Assembly (NCBI GenBank): GCA_964401835.1
Contig: CAYNZP010000008.1
Coordinates: forward strand, 1-64,000
Source: CAYNZP01 sp964401835
GTDB taxonomy: Bacteria > Planctomycetota > Phycisphaerae > SM23-33
Direction of reading: 5' to 3'
Length of the DNA stretch: 64,000 nt
Of the stretch, positions 51,996-61,337 are shown in pieces. Numbering within the stretch: position 1 is the first letter of the stretch; each line of letters opens with the position of its first letter. A program made the translations under genes and the position numbers. The notes beneath the pieces are model-generated. The model was not told the DNA's origin. It saw only the letters and a list, made by a program, of their open reading frames with translations, and ran no database searches.

Positions 51996-53414
51996 TTATT
52001 CGCCTGTAACCACCCTTACGATTTTTCGTGGCGGAAGGTGCAGCGCGGCCCCGAAAGAATCTTCGGCAGATTCTTTAAGAGACTCGCTTATGGTGGGGTG
52101 TGCGAATACCGTTTCCGCCATCTCTTTTGCAGAGACTTTTTGTCCAAGAAGAACGGTGGCAGCTGCGATAATCTCGGTCGCATTATGTCCGATCATGTGA
52201 ACGCCGAGAAGCTTTTCGTCTTCTCTTGAACGGATGACCTTGACGAAGCCTTCGGTCTTGCCGACAGCCATCGCCTTTCCAAGGTGACCGATAGGGAAGG
52301 TGCCAACAGATACCGGAATGTCTTTTTCACGGGCTTGTTTACTGGTCAAACCGACTGAAGCGACTTCCGGGAATGTATAAACAGCGCCAGGTATTGGGGC
52401 TGTGTATTTCCTTTTGTGTCCGAGTGCATTTTCGACAGCTATTACGCCCTGTTCGCTTGCCGCATGGGCCAGAAGGCATCTGCCATTGGCATCACCAATA
52501 CAGAAATAGCCCTTTACCTTGGTCTCCATTTTTTCATTTACACTGATAAAACCGCGATCAGTATCAAGGCCAATCTTATCCAAGCCTAAATCGGCTGTAT
52601 TTGGTTTGCGGCCTATAGCTACAAGAACTTTGTCAGCCTCTATCGTACGTCCACCGCTTAATTTGGCTGTTATCTTGTTTGCGGAAGTTGTCAGTTCTTC
52701 TACCTTGGTGCTGGTAATGCAATCTATCCCTCGCTTAGTGAAAATTTCGGCAAGAGAAAGTCCCAATTGGGTTTCCATCTCCGGCAGAAGGTTGGGTAGC
52801 ATCTCGACGACGGTCACTTCTACGCCGTATTCCCGCATCATGCAGGCAAACTCGCAGCCGATAACCCCGCCACCAATGATCAATAGACTTTGTGGGGGTT
52901 TATCCCAATGAAGAGCCTCGTCACTTGTGCATACAAGCTGTGGATCTTCAGGCCAACCGGGTATGCGTGTAGGAACAGAACCGACAGCGATGATGGTCTT
53001 GGCTGCGGAAATTGATTCTTCCGAGCCATTCTGTTTTGTTATTTTTATCTTTCCATCGCCTGCTATCGTGCCTTTGCCTTCGAATAAAGTCACTTTTCGC
53101 GAACCGAACAACCCTTTGATTCCACCACGCAGGGTCTTGAGAACGGTATCTTTACGTTTCTGAATGGAGGGCCAATCGAAGTTAACCTGCCCCGAGACGC
53201 TTACTCCGAGGCTTGAAGCGCCATTGATTTTGTAAAGAAGCTCGGCCGAAGCGAGCAGCGCTTTTGAGGGAATGCAGCCATAGTTCAGACAGGTGCCTCC
53301 GAGATGATGTTTTTCTATAACTGCTACCTTGGCGCCCAACTGTGCCGCTTTCAAAGCAGCAACATAACCACCGGGGCCGCTGCCGATTACCGCAATATCA
53401 AAATCTTTACTCAT
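51996..53414 (-). CDS. lpdA: Dihydrolipoyl dehydrogenase (E3)
   Basis: 472 residues from the ATG at 53414 (AAGG upstream); an earlier in-frame start at 53450 would overlap the E2 gene. It reoxidises dihydrolipoamide on E2 using FAD and NAD+. FAD-binding GSGPGGYVAA (11-20), the redox disulfide C42/C47 in GGTCLNYGCIPSK, the NAD-binding GGGVIGCEFA, and the C-terminal FAHPTISESLKE, bearing the catalytic His-Glu pair, are all present. Thirty-two bases separate it from the E2 gene upstream, so they form one operon. Confidence 0.96.
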   Translation of the reverse strand: MSKDFDIAVIGSGPGGYVAALKAAQLGAKVAVIEKHHLGGTCLNYGCIPSKALLASAELLYKINGASSLGVSVSGQVNFDWPSIQKRKDTVLKTLRGGIKGLFGSRKVTLFEGKGTIAGDGKIKITKQNGSEESISAAKTIIAVGSVPTRIPGWPEDPQLVCTSDEALHWDKPPQSLLIIGGGVIGCEFACMMREYGVEVTVVEMLPNLLPEMETQLGLSLAEIFTKRGIDCITSTKVEELTTSANKITAKLSGGRTIEADKVLVAIGRKPNTADLGLDKIGLDTDRGFISVNEKMETKVKGYFCIGDANGRCLLAHAASEQGVIAVENALGHKRKYTAPIPGAVYTFPEVASVGLTSKQAREKDIPVSVGTFPIGHLGKAMAVGKTEGFVKVIRSREDEKLLGVHMIGHNATEIIAAATVLLGQKVSAKEMAETVFAHPTISESLKESAEDSFGAALHLPPRKIVRVVTGE

Positions 53415-53446
53415 ATCAAATACCTTATGGGAAATGCAGGAAAGAA

Positions 53447-55339
53447 TCAAAGCAACTGTTGGGGTTCTTCGAGTAATTCCTTTAGTCTTATCAGGAACTG
53501 GGCAGCGACCAACCCGTCGATTACCCTATGATCAACACTTAGTGTAACGGTCATAACTTTAACAGGCTTGATAGCGCCTTCGCTGACTTTGATGCTCTCA
53601 TTGATTGCGCCGACTGCAATGATAGCTGCTTCAGGTGGGTTTATGATTGCCTGGAATTCTTTTATTCCAAACATGCCAAGGTTGGTTATGGTAAAGTTAC
53701 CCTGGCCTAGACCTTCGAGCTTACCATTGCGGGCATTTTCAACAATCTTTCGTGCCTGAACAGAGATGTTTTCGAGATTCATCCTGTCTGCACCGACTAG
53801 AACGGGAACTACCAAGCCCTTTTCAGTGCCCACGGCGATACCAACATTAGCGGTTGGAAATTCGACGATTTCTTCATTATCGAATTTGCTGCGAAAGGCT
53901 GGGAATTCCCGCATTACGCGGGCACAGGCCAGCACCACGAAATCATTGATTGTGCACTTGAACTTTTCCTTCGTCTGTTTATAGACTCCGAAGAGTTCGT
54001 CAGCTTCGATGTCCTGTTTAATATAAAAGTGAGGAATGTTTTGCTTTGAATATAACAAATTGCGAGCTATCGCCTTTCGCATATTCGACATTTTCTTACG
54101 AACAGGCTCAGTCCCGGTTACAGTAGCGGTTTCGACGTCTTTTGAAATAATTCGTCCACCGGGGCCGCTTCCTGTACCTACTGCGGTCAGATCAATACCA
54201 AGTTCGGCTGCAATCTTTCTGGCTGCGGGCGATGCTTTGATTCGCCCACTGTCAGATACCGCAAGCTTGGATTTTGGCGCGCCGATAGTCGGTTTTTGTT
54301 CAGCTGCTTTGGGGGCGGGCTGCGCTTGCGATTTTGCTAGGCTTCCCTGTGCAGCTATATAAGCGTCGGCATCGGCATCGTTGTCCGCAATAATCCCTAC
54401 CGTTTGCTTAACTTGAGCTGTTTCATCTTCACCGATTAGGATCTTCGCTACTCTACCACTGTCAATCGCTTCAATTTCTACCGTGGCCTTATCAGTTTCA
54501 ACGTCGAATATTACATCTCCGGCCTTGATTTGATCGCCCACCTTGACATGCCATTTAACTATCGTGCCTTCTTCCATGGACTGGCCGGGTTGGGGCATTA
54601 AAATTGGAATGACGTTTTCAGGTACAGACACTTCTTCACTTTGCGGAGTTGGTGGCTTGGGCTGTTTAGTGTCAGGCTGTGCGGATGGCTGCTCTTGAAG
54701 ATATGCTTCAACGTCTGCATCATTATCAGCCAAATACGCAACAGTTTGTTTTACTTGAGCGGTTTCATCTGCACCGATTACGATCTTTGCGACTCTGCCG
54801 CTATCAATTGCTTCGATTTCGACCGTAGCCTTGTCGGTTTCAACGTCAAAAATCACATCGCCGGCCTTGATTTTATCGCCGGCCTTGACATGCCATTTAA
54901 CTATCGTGCCTTCTTCCATGGACTGCCCGGGCTGGGGCATAAGAATGGGAGTAACTTTACCGGAAGGCTTAGGTTTTTCCTGTTTTGGTTCTGATTTATC
55001 AGTCGAAGATTCTTTTTTCTTAACCATTTTTGTATTCTGAATCTGGGGAAGTGGTATTTCGAGGGTTTCGTTTTCAAGTTCTTTGAGGAAGGCCGATACG
55101 TCTTCGCCCTTTTTGCCTATCAGGCCTATTAGTTCTCCATTTGTAATTACGGTTCCTTCTTTCAAAAGTATTTTCAGTAAGGTTCCGCTGGATGCAGCTT
55201 CAAGTTCGATTATTGAGTCGGAGGTTTCGACCTCTAAAAGGACTTGGCCTTTGTCAATTTTATCGCCTTCTTTTTTGAGCCAGCGACCTACCGTTCCTTC
55301 GTGAGTCGCACTCGTTAAAGACACTTTAATTGCGTACAT
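53447..55339 (-). CDS. 2-oxoacid dehydrogenase E2 acyltransferase with three lipoyl-type domains
   Basis: 630 residues. Domains in order: lipoyl 1 (about 1-77), whose lysine site reads ETSDS (D41 instead of Lys) so it cannot be lipoylated; lipoyl 2 (about 130-206, K170 in VETDKATV); lipoyl 3 (about 245-320, K284 in VETDKATV), nearly identical to lipoyl 2; a peripheral-subunit-binding domain (about 366-402, SPAARKIAAELGID); and the catalytic core (about 412-630) with DHRVIDG (H604). Linkers are Pro/Ala/Lys-rich. It transfers the acyl group to CoA in a pyruvate or branched-chain dehydrogenase. AAAGGTG precedes the ATG. Confidence 0.94.
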   Translation of the reverse strand: MYAIKVSLTSATHEGTVGRWLKKEGDKIDKGQVLLEVETSDSIIELEAASSGTLLKILLKEGTVITNGELIGLIGKKGEDVSAFLKELENETLEIPLPQIQNTKMVKKKESSTDKSEPKQEKPKPSGKVTPILMPQPGQSMEEGTIVKWHVKAGDKIKAGDVIFDVETDKATVEIEAIDSGRVAKIVIGADETAQVKQTVAYLADNDADVEAYLQEQPSAQPDTKQPKPPTPQSEEVSVPENVIPILMPQPGQSMEEGTIVKWHVKVGDQIKAGDVIFDVETDKATVEIEAIDSGRVAKILIGEDETAQVKQTVGIIADNDADADAYIAAQGSLAKSQAQPAPKAAEQKPTIGAPKSKLAVSDSGRIKASPAARKIAAELGIDLTAVGTGSGPGGRIISKDVETATVTGTEPVRKKMSNMRKAIARNLLYSKQNIPHFYIKQDIEADELFGVYKQTKEKFKCTINDFVVLACARVMREFPAFRSKFDNEEIVEFPTANVGIAVGTEKGLVVPVLVGADRMNLENISVQARKIVENARNGKLEGLGQGNFTITNLGMFGIKEFQAIINPPEAAIIAVGAINESIKVSEGAIKPVKVMTVTLSVDHRVIDGLVAAQFLIRLKELLEEPQQLL

Positions 55340-55362
55340 TTAATCACCTTTGAATAATAAGT

Positions 55363-55390
55363 ATCTTAGATAATGTTAAATATAATGCAA
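55363..55390 (-). promoter_or_regulatory. Promoter of the E2-E3 operon
   Basis: On the minus strand TTGCAT (55390-55385) and TAAGAT (55368-55363) are 16 bp apart, giving a start near 55356 and a 16-base leader to the ATG at 55339. The -35 lies inside the AATGCAAAAA repeat, so one bound protein could block it. Confidence 0.45.
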
Positions 55391-55432
55391 AAAAAAGCAA
55401 CATTCAATCACATAAATGCAAAAATATGTTGC
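55384..55432. promoter_or_regulatory. Probable DeoR-type operator between divergent E2 and regulator genes
   Basis: AATGCAAAAA occurs twice in the same orientation (55384-55393 and 55415-55424, 31 bp or three helical turns apart), and an inverted pair GCAACAT (55397-55403)/ATGTTGC (55426-55432) is interleaved. It overlaps the -35 regions predicted for both divergent genes, as expected of an autoregulated local control site. Confidence 0.5.
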
Positions 55433-55458
55433 ATCAATGCTCGTTTTAGGGATATTAT
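55429..55458 (+). promoter_or_regulatory. Promoter of the DeoR-type regulator and E1 gene
   Basis: TTGCAT (55429-55434) and TATTAT (55453-55458) with 18-bp spacing. The -35 begins within the right arm of the interleaved inverted repeat. Start near 55465, leader about 39 bases. Confidence 0.5.
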
Positions 55459-55503
55459 AGGCTGCGCATCAAGCGATAAACCCAGAAAAAGGGTAGGTGA
55501 AAG

Positions 55504-56289
55504 ATGGTTTCAATCAGGCAGAGACAAGAGCTGATAATTGCCCAAGCCTATGAAAAAGGGCATGTTACAGTAAAAGATCTGGCAAATGAGCTTGGTGTTT
55601 CTGAAGCAACAATACGCCGGGATCTGCGAGGTTTGGCAGATCAGGGCCAGCTTCAGCTCACACACGGTGGTGCGTATGTGGCCAAGGATTTTAATTACTC
55701 GTTTCGGTCAAAGGCCGCCCGTAATGTTGAATCGAAGCGGGTAATTGGAAAACTTGCCAGCGAGTTGGTCAAGGATGGAGACCAGATATTTCTGGATTCC
55801 GGCACGACCTGTTTTGAGATGGCCAAGTATCTTCGGGCGAAGCAAGGTTTGTCAGTAATAGTTAACTCACTTCGCCTGGCAGAGGAATTGTCCTCACCTG
55901 GTGTCAATGTTGTGATGTTGGGGGGGCAATACAGGCCGGAACGATTGGATACTGTCGGGCCGCTGGCGATGGCCTCGTGTGATCAGTTGCGAGGTTATTT
56001 AGCCATTATCGGCGTTGACGGAATCGAGAAGGACTTCGGATTGGCTGCGAGCGACATCGATAGCTCTCACCTGTTCCGTTTGGCTGCTCGAAACGCACGG
56101 GAGACAGTCCTTGTCGCTGATAGTAGTAAGTTCAATATACCGTCTCTTTACAAGATCGTTGGTTGGGAGTCGGTTTCGCGAGTAATAACCGATGTTCGCC
56201 CAAGTCGTGACTGGGAAGAGTTTTTCAGTTCACAGGGAATTGATGTAATTTTCCCTGATGGCAAACAGCAAGAAGCTGGTACGAGCTAG
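55504..56289 (+). CDS. DeoR-family transcriptional regulator
   Basis: 261 residues. The N-terminal winged helix (about 5-58) has HVTVKDLANELGVSEATIRR and RDLRGLADQGQLQLTHGG, the DeoR signature. The C-terminal DeoRC effector domain includes IFLDSGTTCFEMAKYL and VLVADSSKFN, typical of sugar-phosphate-responsive members. AGGTGA precedes the ATG. It is divergent from E2-E3 and 30 bp upstream of the fused E1 gene, so it probably controls the complex; the effector is unknown. Confidence 0.9.
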   Translation: MVSIRQRQELIIAQAYEKGHVTVKDLANELGVSEATIRRDLRGLADQGQLQLTHGGAYVAKDFNYSFRSKAARNVESKRVIGKLASELVKDGDQIFLDSGTTCFEMAKYLRAKQGLSVIVNSLRLAEELSSPGVNVVMLGGQYRPERLDTVGPLAMASCDQLRGYLAIIGVDGIEKDFGLAASDIDSSHLFRLAARNARETVLVADSSKFNIPSLYKIVGWESVSRVITDVRPSRDWEEFFSSQGIDVIFPDGKQQEAGTS

Positions 56290-56319
56290 CAAGAAAAAAT
56301 TTATTGCAGGAGTTTTCCA

Positions 56320-58791
56320 ATGCCTAAGTCTCAAATGGTCATACCTGAAGAAGTTCGCAAGAGTAGTTTCATTGAATTTAATCCAATACCGGTCAATCAA
56401 TACAACAAAACCATCAAGGAAGAGTTAAGCCGGTTAAGCAAAGAAGACATGGTTCGTATCCAGCGAGACATGGTCATCATTCGCTCTTTTGAAAATATGC
56501 TCAACGAAATTAAGCTGCGAGGTTCATTCGAGGGTATTGAATATAACCACAAAGGCCCGGCCCACTTATCAATAGGGCAGGAAGCTGCCGCCGTCGGCCA
56601 GGCATTTTCCCTGGAGATTGAAGACCATATCTACGGAAGCCACAGAAGTCACGGAGAGATTCTTGCTAAGGGTCTTTCGGCTATTGAGAAACTAGATGAA
56701 AAGACTTTGACAGACATCATGGAAAACTATTTCGGCGGCCAATGCCTGAGAATCGTCGAAAAAGACTGCAATGGTTCAGTAAAGGATTTAGCGAAAGACT
56801 TTCTTATTTACGGCGCTCTTGCAGAAATATTCGGCCGTGAGATTGGCTTCAACAAGGGCATGGGTGGTTCCATGCACGCGTTCTTTTTGCCTTTCGGGAT
56901 TTATCCCAACAACGCAATAGTAGGTGGTTCTGCTGATATTTCCGTTGGAGCAGCCCTATTCAAGAAGGTGAATCGCAAAGACGGAATTGTAATTGCTAAT
57001 ATCGGCGATGCTTCTTCGGCTTGCGGACCGGTTTGGGAAGGTATTTGTCTGGCGACAATGGACCAGTACAAGAAGCTTTGGGATGAGTCGATTCGCGGTG
57101 GCCTGCCGTTAATACTTAACTTCTACAATAACTTCTATGGCATGGGTGGCCAGCCTGCCGGTGAAACGATGGGTTTTGGCTTTTTGGCAAGGTTGGGGGC
57201 TGGCGTTAATCCCGAGCAGATGCACGCCGAGAGAGTTGACGGCTTCAATCCACTTGCTGTAATCGACTCGATTATTCGTAAAAAAGAAATTCTTGCCCGC
57301 GGTGATGGCCCAGTCCTGCTCGATACAATTACTTATCGTTACAGCGGCCATTCTCCTTCAGATGCCAGCAGTTATCGAGATAAGGCTGAAATCGAAGCGT
57401 GGCAGCAGCACGATCCGATTAATGCTTATGCAGACAGCCTCGTAAAAGCGAAAGTTTGTTCGTCAAGTGACATTGAAGCAATAACTGCAAATGCCCAGGA
57501 GCTAATCCTCAAGGCCTACAAAAAGGCAATCGATACGGATATTTCTCCAAGGCCGGAACTGAAAAGCAAGCACTGTCTCCTTGAAAAGACAATGTTCTCT
57601 AATCAACAGGCCAAGTCCATGGAGCCCGATCGCAAGCCGGATGTGCTTATCAGTAAAGAAGAAAATCCACGCGTCAAGATGCTTGCCAAACGTAGCCGCT
57701 CAGCCTTTGACGCAGATGGCAAAAAACTTTCCAAAACCAAGTGCATTGGTATTCGCGATGCGCTTTTCGAAGCAATAATCGACAGGTTTTACGAAGACTC
57801 CACCTTAATAGCATATGGTGAAGAAAATCGTGACTGGGGCGGTCCTTTTGCCGTTTATCGTGGCCTTACCGAGGCATTACCATACCACAGACTGTTCAAC
57901 TCGCCGATTTCCGAAGGCGCTATCGTGGGTTCGGCTGTCGGTTATGCTCTTGAAGGCGGCAGGGCGTTAGTGGAATTGATGTATTGTGATTTTCTCGGCA
58001 GAAGTGGTGACGAAGTATTCAACCAACTGGCCAAATGGCAGTCGATGTCTGGCGGACTTTTGAAAATGCCTGTTGTGGTTCGTGTATCTGTCGGAAGTAA
58101 ATATGGGGCGCAGCACAGTCAGGACTGGACAAGCATGTGTGCCCATGTGCCAGGTTTGAAAATTGCCTTCCCGGTCACACCTTACGATGCAAAGGGTTTA
58201 TTAAATACCGCATTGACCGGCACCGATCCGGTGATCTTCTTTGAGAGTCAGCGAATTTATGACCAACCTGAAGAGTTCGTAGCTGGTGGCGTACCTGAAG
58301 GTTACTACGAAGTACCATTCGGTGAACCGGCAATTCGCAAGGAAGGAACTGACCTGACGATAATGACTATTGGTGCGACCCTTTACAGAGCAATTGAAGC
58401 GGCAAAAGAATTAGAAGAAAAATACGGAATTAGTTGTGAGATTATCGATGCTCGAAGCATAGTGCCGTTTAATTACGATAAGGTTATCGAGTCGGTCAAA
58501 AAGACTCGAAACATTCTCCTTGCATCAGACGCTTGCGAACGAGGAAGCTTTTTGACGACAATGGCTGCTAATATCACACGGTTTGCATTCGACGAGCTTG
58601 ACGCTCCCCCGGTAGTTGTTGGGGCCAGAAACTGGATAACTCCGCAAGACGAGATCGAAGATTCTTTCTTCCCGTATCCATCAGACATTATCGATGCGGT
58701 TCATGAGCATGTCAGGCCGTTGTCTGGTTACACTCCTCAAAGGGAGTGCGATGTGAATGAGCTTAAGCGTCGCAGCCAAGAGGGTGTTTAA
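56320..58791 (+). CDS. Fused 2-oxoacid dehydrogenase E1 (alpha-beta)
   Basis: 823 residues. The alpha half (about 1-430) has the TPP motif beginning GDASSACGPVWEG (about 229) and ending near NFYNNFYGMGG, with AFFLPFGIYP and RYSGHSPSDASSYR phosphorylation-loop-like sequence. The beta half (about 480-823) has FYEDSTLIAYGEENRDWGG, SPISEGAIVGSAVGYALEGG, and the C-terminal FDELDAPPVVVGARNW. Together they decarboxylate a 2-oxoacid and load lipoyl groups of the divergent E2. Pyruvate or branched-chain oxoacid is possible. The fusion resembles those known in PVC and Bacteroidetes groups. AGGAG precedes the ATG. Confidence 0.92.
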   Translation: MPKSQMVIPEEVRKSSFIEFNPIPVNQYNKTIKEELSRLSKEDMVRIQRDMVIIRSFENMLNEIKLRGSFEGIEYNHKGPAHLSIGQEAAAVGQAFSLEIEDHIYGSHRSHGEILAKGLSAIEKLDEKTLTDIMENYFGGQCLRIVEKDCNGSVKDLAKDFLIYGALAEIFGREIGFNKGMGGSMHAFFLPFGIYPNNAIVGGSADISVGAALFKKVNRKDGIVIANIGDASSACGPVWEGICLATMDQYKKLWDESIRGGLPLILNFYNNFYGMGGQPAGETMGFGFLARLGAGVNPEQMHAERVDGFNPLAVIDSIIRKKEILARGDGPVLLDTITYRYSGHSPSDASSYRDKAEIEAWQQHDPINAYADSLVKAKVCSSSDIEAITANAQELILKAYKKAIDTDISPRPELKSKHCLLEKTMFSNQQAKSMEPDRKPDVLISKEENPRVKMLAKRSRSAFDADGKKLSKTKCIGIRDALFEAIIDRFYEDSTLIAYGEENRDWGGPFAVYRGLTEALPYHRLFNSPISEGAIVGSAVGYALEGGRALVELMYCDFLGRSGDEVFNQLAKWQSMSGGLLKMPVVVRVSVGSKYGAQHSQDWTSMCAHVPGLKIAFPVTPYDAKGLLNTALTGTDPVIFFESQRIYDQPEEFVAGGVPEGYYEVPFGEPAIRKEGTDLTIMTIGATLYRAIEAAKELEEKYGISCEIIDARSIVPFNYDKVIESVKKTRNILLASDACERGSFLTTMAANITRFAFDELDAPPVVVGARNWITPQDEIEDSFFPYPSDIIDAVHEHVRPLSGYTPQRECDVNELKRRSQEGV

Positions 58792-58842
58792 ATAATAGAC
58801 GTAATACGGTGCCGCAGATTTATAAAAAATACGAGGCTTAAG

Positions 58843-59955
58843 ATGAACGAGATCAGAGTTGCCATTGCTGGCGTTGGTAATTGCGTTTCTTCGTTGATCC
58901 AGGGGATATATTACTACAAGGAACTTTTCCAGAGCAAAACGGAAGAGATCGTCGGTTTGGCTCATCCGACGCTCGGCGGTTACGCACCGGGCGACATAAA
59001 GATCGTTGCAGCCATTGATATCGACAAACGCAAAGTCGGCAAGCCGCTGCACGATGCGATTTTCGCTCAGCCGAATAATACCAAGCAGTTTTATACCGAC
59101 TTTACCTGTGACGGCGTAACTGTGCAGATGGGCAACATACTGGACGGCTGTGCTGAGCACATGGAAAACTATCCCGAGCATCAACGCTTCGTAGTAGCCG
59201 ATCAGCCGTCTGCGACTCAGGAAGAAATCGAAAAGCTTTTGCGCGAAAGCGGGGCGGAAATTCTCATGAACTATCTGCCTGTCGGCTCTCAGAAAGCGAC
59301 TGAATTTTATGCCGAATGCTGTCTGAATACGGGCGTGAGCCTGATTAACTGCATTCCAGTATTTGTCGTATCCAATCCTCAATGGGCAGAGCGTTTTCGC
59401 AAGGCAGGTATCTGCTGTATTGGCGACGATATCAAAGCTCAGATCGGAGCTACCATTACTCACCGCGTACTTGCGCGGCTGATGCAGGAGCGTGGCGTCA
59501 AGGTCGACGCGACATACCAACTCAACACTGGCGGCAACACCGACTTTTTGAATATGCTCAATCATTCGCGTTTGGGTTCCAAACGGACTTCCAAGACAGA
59601 GGCTGTCCAGTCGCAGCTTGACGTGCCGCTGCCGCCGGATCAGGTTCATATCGGCCCAGCTGATTACGTTCCCTGGCAGAAAGACAACAAGGTCTGCTTC
59701 CTGCGGCTCGAAGGGCGTGGCTTTGGCAATGTGCCGATGAATCTGGAACTTCGCCTCAGCGTGGAAGATTCACCAAACTCGGCCGGCGAAACAATCGACG
59801 CGATTCGCTGCTGCCAACTAGGACGCGACAGGGGGCTTGCCGGCCCGCTGGATGCAATCTCAGCCTATACTATGAAGCATCCACCAATACAGTATACCGA
59901 CAGCCAGGCTCGCGAAATGCTGGATAACTTTATTGCTGAAAACAACGTCGAATAA
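58843..59955 (+). CDS. Inositol-3-phosphate synthase
   Basis: 370 residues, the short archaeal/actinobacterial-type myo-inositol-phosphate synthase. It converts glucose 6-phosphate to inositol 3-phosphate with NAD. Recognisable sequences are VAIAGVGNCVSSLIQGI (N-terminal NAD loop), AAIDIDKRKVGKPL, NYLPVGSQKAT, NCIPVFVVSNP, GDDIKAQIGATITHRVL and YQLNTGGNTDFLNML. GAGG precedes the ATG. It opens a group of sugar-polyol genes on this strand, 98 bp before the MDR dehydrogenase, suggesting inositol lipid or osmolyte synthesis. Confidence 0.93.
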   Translation: MNEIRVAIAGVGNCVSSLIQGIYYYKELFQSKTEEIVGLAHPTLGGYAPGDIKIVAAIDIDKRKVGKPLHDAIFAQPNNTKQFYTDFTCDGVTVQMGNILDGCAEHMENYPEHQRFVVADQPSATQEEIEKLLRESGAEILMNYLPVGSQKATEFYAECCLNTGVSLINCIPVFVVSNPQWAERFRKAGICCIGDDIKAQIGATITHRVLARLMQERGVKVDATYQLNTGGNTDFLNMLNHSRLGSKRTSKTEAVQSQLDVPLPPDQVHIGPADYVPWQKDNKVCFLRLEGRGFGNVPMNLELRLSVEDSPNSAGETIDAIRCCQLGRDRGLAGPLDAISAYTMKHPPIQYTDSQAREMLDNFIAENNVE

Positions 59956-60052
59956 TCCAGTTCCCAGCAGGCTTACAGTTAAGCCCAGAAAAATCCGTCG
60001 GTGGCCAAAGACAGACCCTATTACGGTAAGATGACTCACGGAGAAAATATTA

Positions 60053-61336
60053 ATGAGTAAATTCGCTGAATATCGTAGTCAAACAAAATTTGAGTTGCCG
60101 GAGACGATGCAGGCGGCTGTGGTATCGGGTGCAGGGTTCGAAAATCTCGCTTGTCGAGAAGTTCCCATCCCGCAGGTCGGCCCGAACCAGCTACTGGCCA
60201 GAGTTGACGCAGCCGGCGTTTGTACCTCCATCCTGAAACTCATTGCCCAAGGCGACAAGCACACCTTCATCAATGGCTGGGATCTTGAAAAGTTCCCGAT
60301 CATTCTCGGTGACGAAGGTTCTGTAACAGTTGTCAAAGTCGGCGAGAATATTACCGATCAATACAAGCAGGGCCAGCGTTTTGGTGTACAGCCGGCTGTT
60401 GACGTTGCCCCCATCAACCATCGCGAGCGTTACAAAAACAATGCCGAGGGCATGTTCAAATGTGCAGTCGGTTACACACTCGGCGGTAATCTGGCGCAGT
60501 ACATCCTCATTCCGGAAGAAGTTCTTGAAGGCCAATGCCTCATGCCCCTGCCAAGCGACGAAATGTCATACTTTGGGGTTTCGATGGCAGAGCCGATTTC
60601 CTGCATCTGCTCGGCACAGGAGCGGAATTACCACATACACAAGGCCGGGCCACACGCATCTCGCCAGCCCAAACTGGGCCTTCTGGAAGGCGGCACGACC
60701 GTAATCGTCGGGGCTGGCGGAATGGGCCTGATGCATCTGGAAATGGCTATGCGATATCGGCCCAAGACAATAATTGTCTCCGATCTCGTCGAGGAAAAGC
60801 TGGAAAAAGCCCTGAGCCTTGTCGGCGAAAAGGCGAAGGGGCTGGGAATTGACCTTATAACCACACTACCAGACAAGATTGAAGCAACACTGAAAAAAGC
60901 CAGCCAAGGCAAAGGTGCGGACGACATTATTCTGGCAGTCGGCGTCCAGCCGGTCCAGCAGCATGCACTGACCATGCTCGGTAAGGGCGGTGTGGCAAAT
61001 CTTTTCGGCGGCCTGCCCAAGGGCAAGAATATGCTCCAGATAGACGCAATAGCCGTACACTACGACGAAATTAAACTTGTCGGTTCCAGCGGCGGCGAAC
61101 CGTCCGATTTGAAAGTCGCCCTTGATGCAATCGCAAGCGGGGATATCGATGCAGGCAACTACGTCTATGCTATCGGCTCGCTGAAGCATGTACCGCAAGC
61201 GTTGCAGATGATTGCCGAGAATAAGACTGACGGCAAAATCATCATCTATCCGCACGCCGAGATAGACGAACTTATGCCCGTGACGTATTGGGATGCACAG
61301 AAAGAGAAAGATTACCTCAACGAAAGATTGAGCTGA
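60053..61336 (+). CDS. Medium-chain (zinc-type) dehydrogenase, sorbose-phosphate-reductase-like
   Basis: 427 residues, longer than usual MDR proteins because of an insertion around residues 120-150 (NHRERYKNNAEGMFK). The catalytic-zinc region reads GVCTSILKLIAQGD and GDEGSV (GHE replaced by GDE); no structural four-cysteine zinc loop is seen. The Rossmann motif is VIVGAGGMGLMHLEMA. Overall it resembles polyol-phosphate or L-sorbose-1-phosphate reductases. Only one base separates it from the mannitol-phosphate-dehydrogenase-like gene, so the two enzymes probably share a pathway. Substrate inferred only. Confidence 0.78.
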   Translation: MSKFAEYRSQTKFELPETMQAAVVSGAGFENLACREVPIPQVGPNQLLARVDAAGVCTSILKLIAQGDKHTFINGWDLEKFPIILGDEGSVTVVKVGENITDQYKQGQRFGVQPAVDVAPINHRERYKNNAEGMFKCAVGYTLGGNLAQYILIPEEVLEGQCLMPLPSDEMSYFGVSMAEPISCICSAQERNYHIHKAGPHASRQPKLGLLEGGTTVIVGAGGMGLMHLEMAMRYRPKTIIVSDLVEEKLEKALSLVGEKAKGLGIDLITTLPDKIEATLKKASQGKGADDIILAVGVQPVQQHALTMLGKGGVANLFGGLPKGKNMLQIDAIAVHYDEIKLVGSSGGEPSDLKVALDAIASGDIDAGNYVYAIGSLKHVPQALQMIAENKTDGKIIIYPHAEIDELMPVTYWDAQKEKDYLNERLS

Positions 61337-61337
61337 A

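Noticed and set aside
58681..59649. 322-codon minus-strand frame opposite inositol-3-phosphate synthase
   Set aside because: Shadow frame; the plus strand carries conserved synthase motifs throughout.
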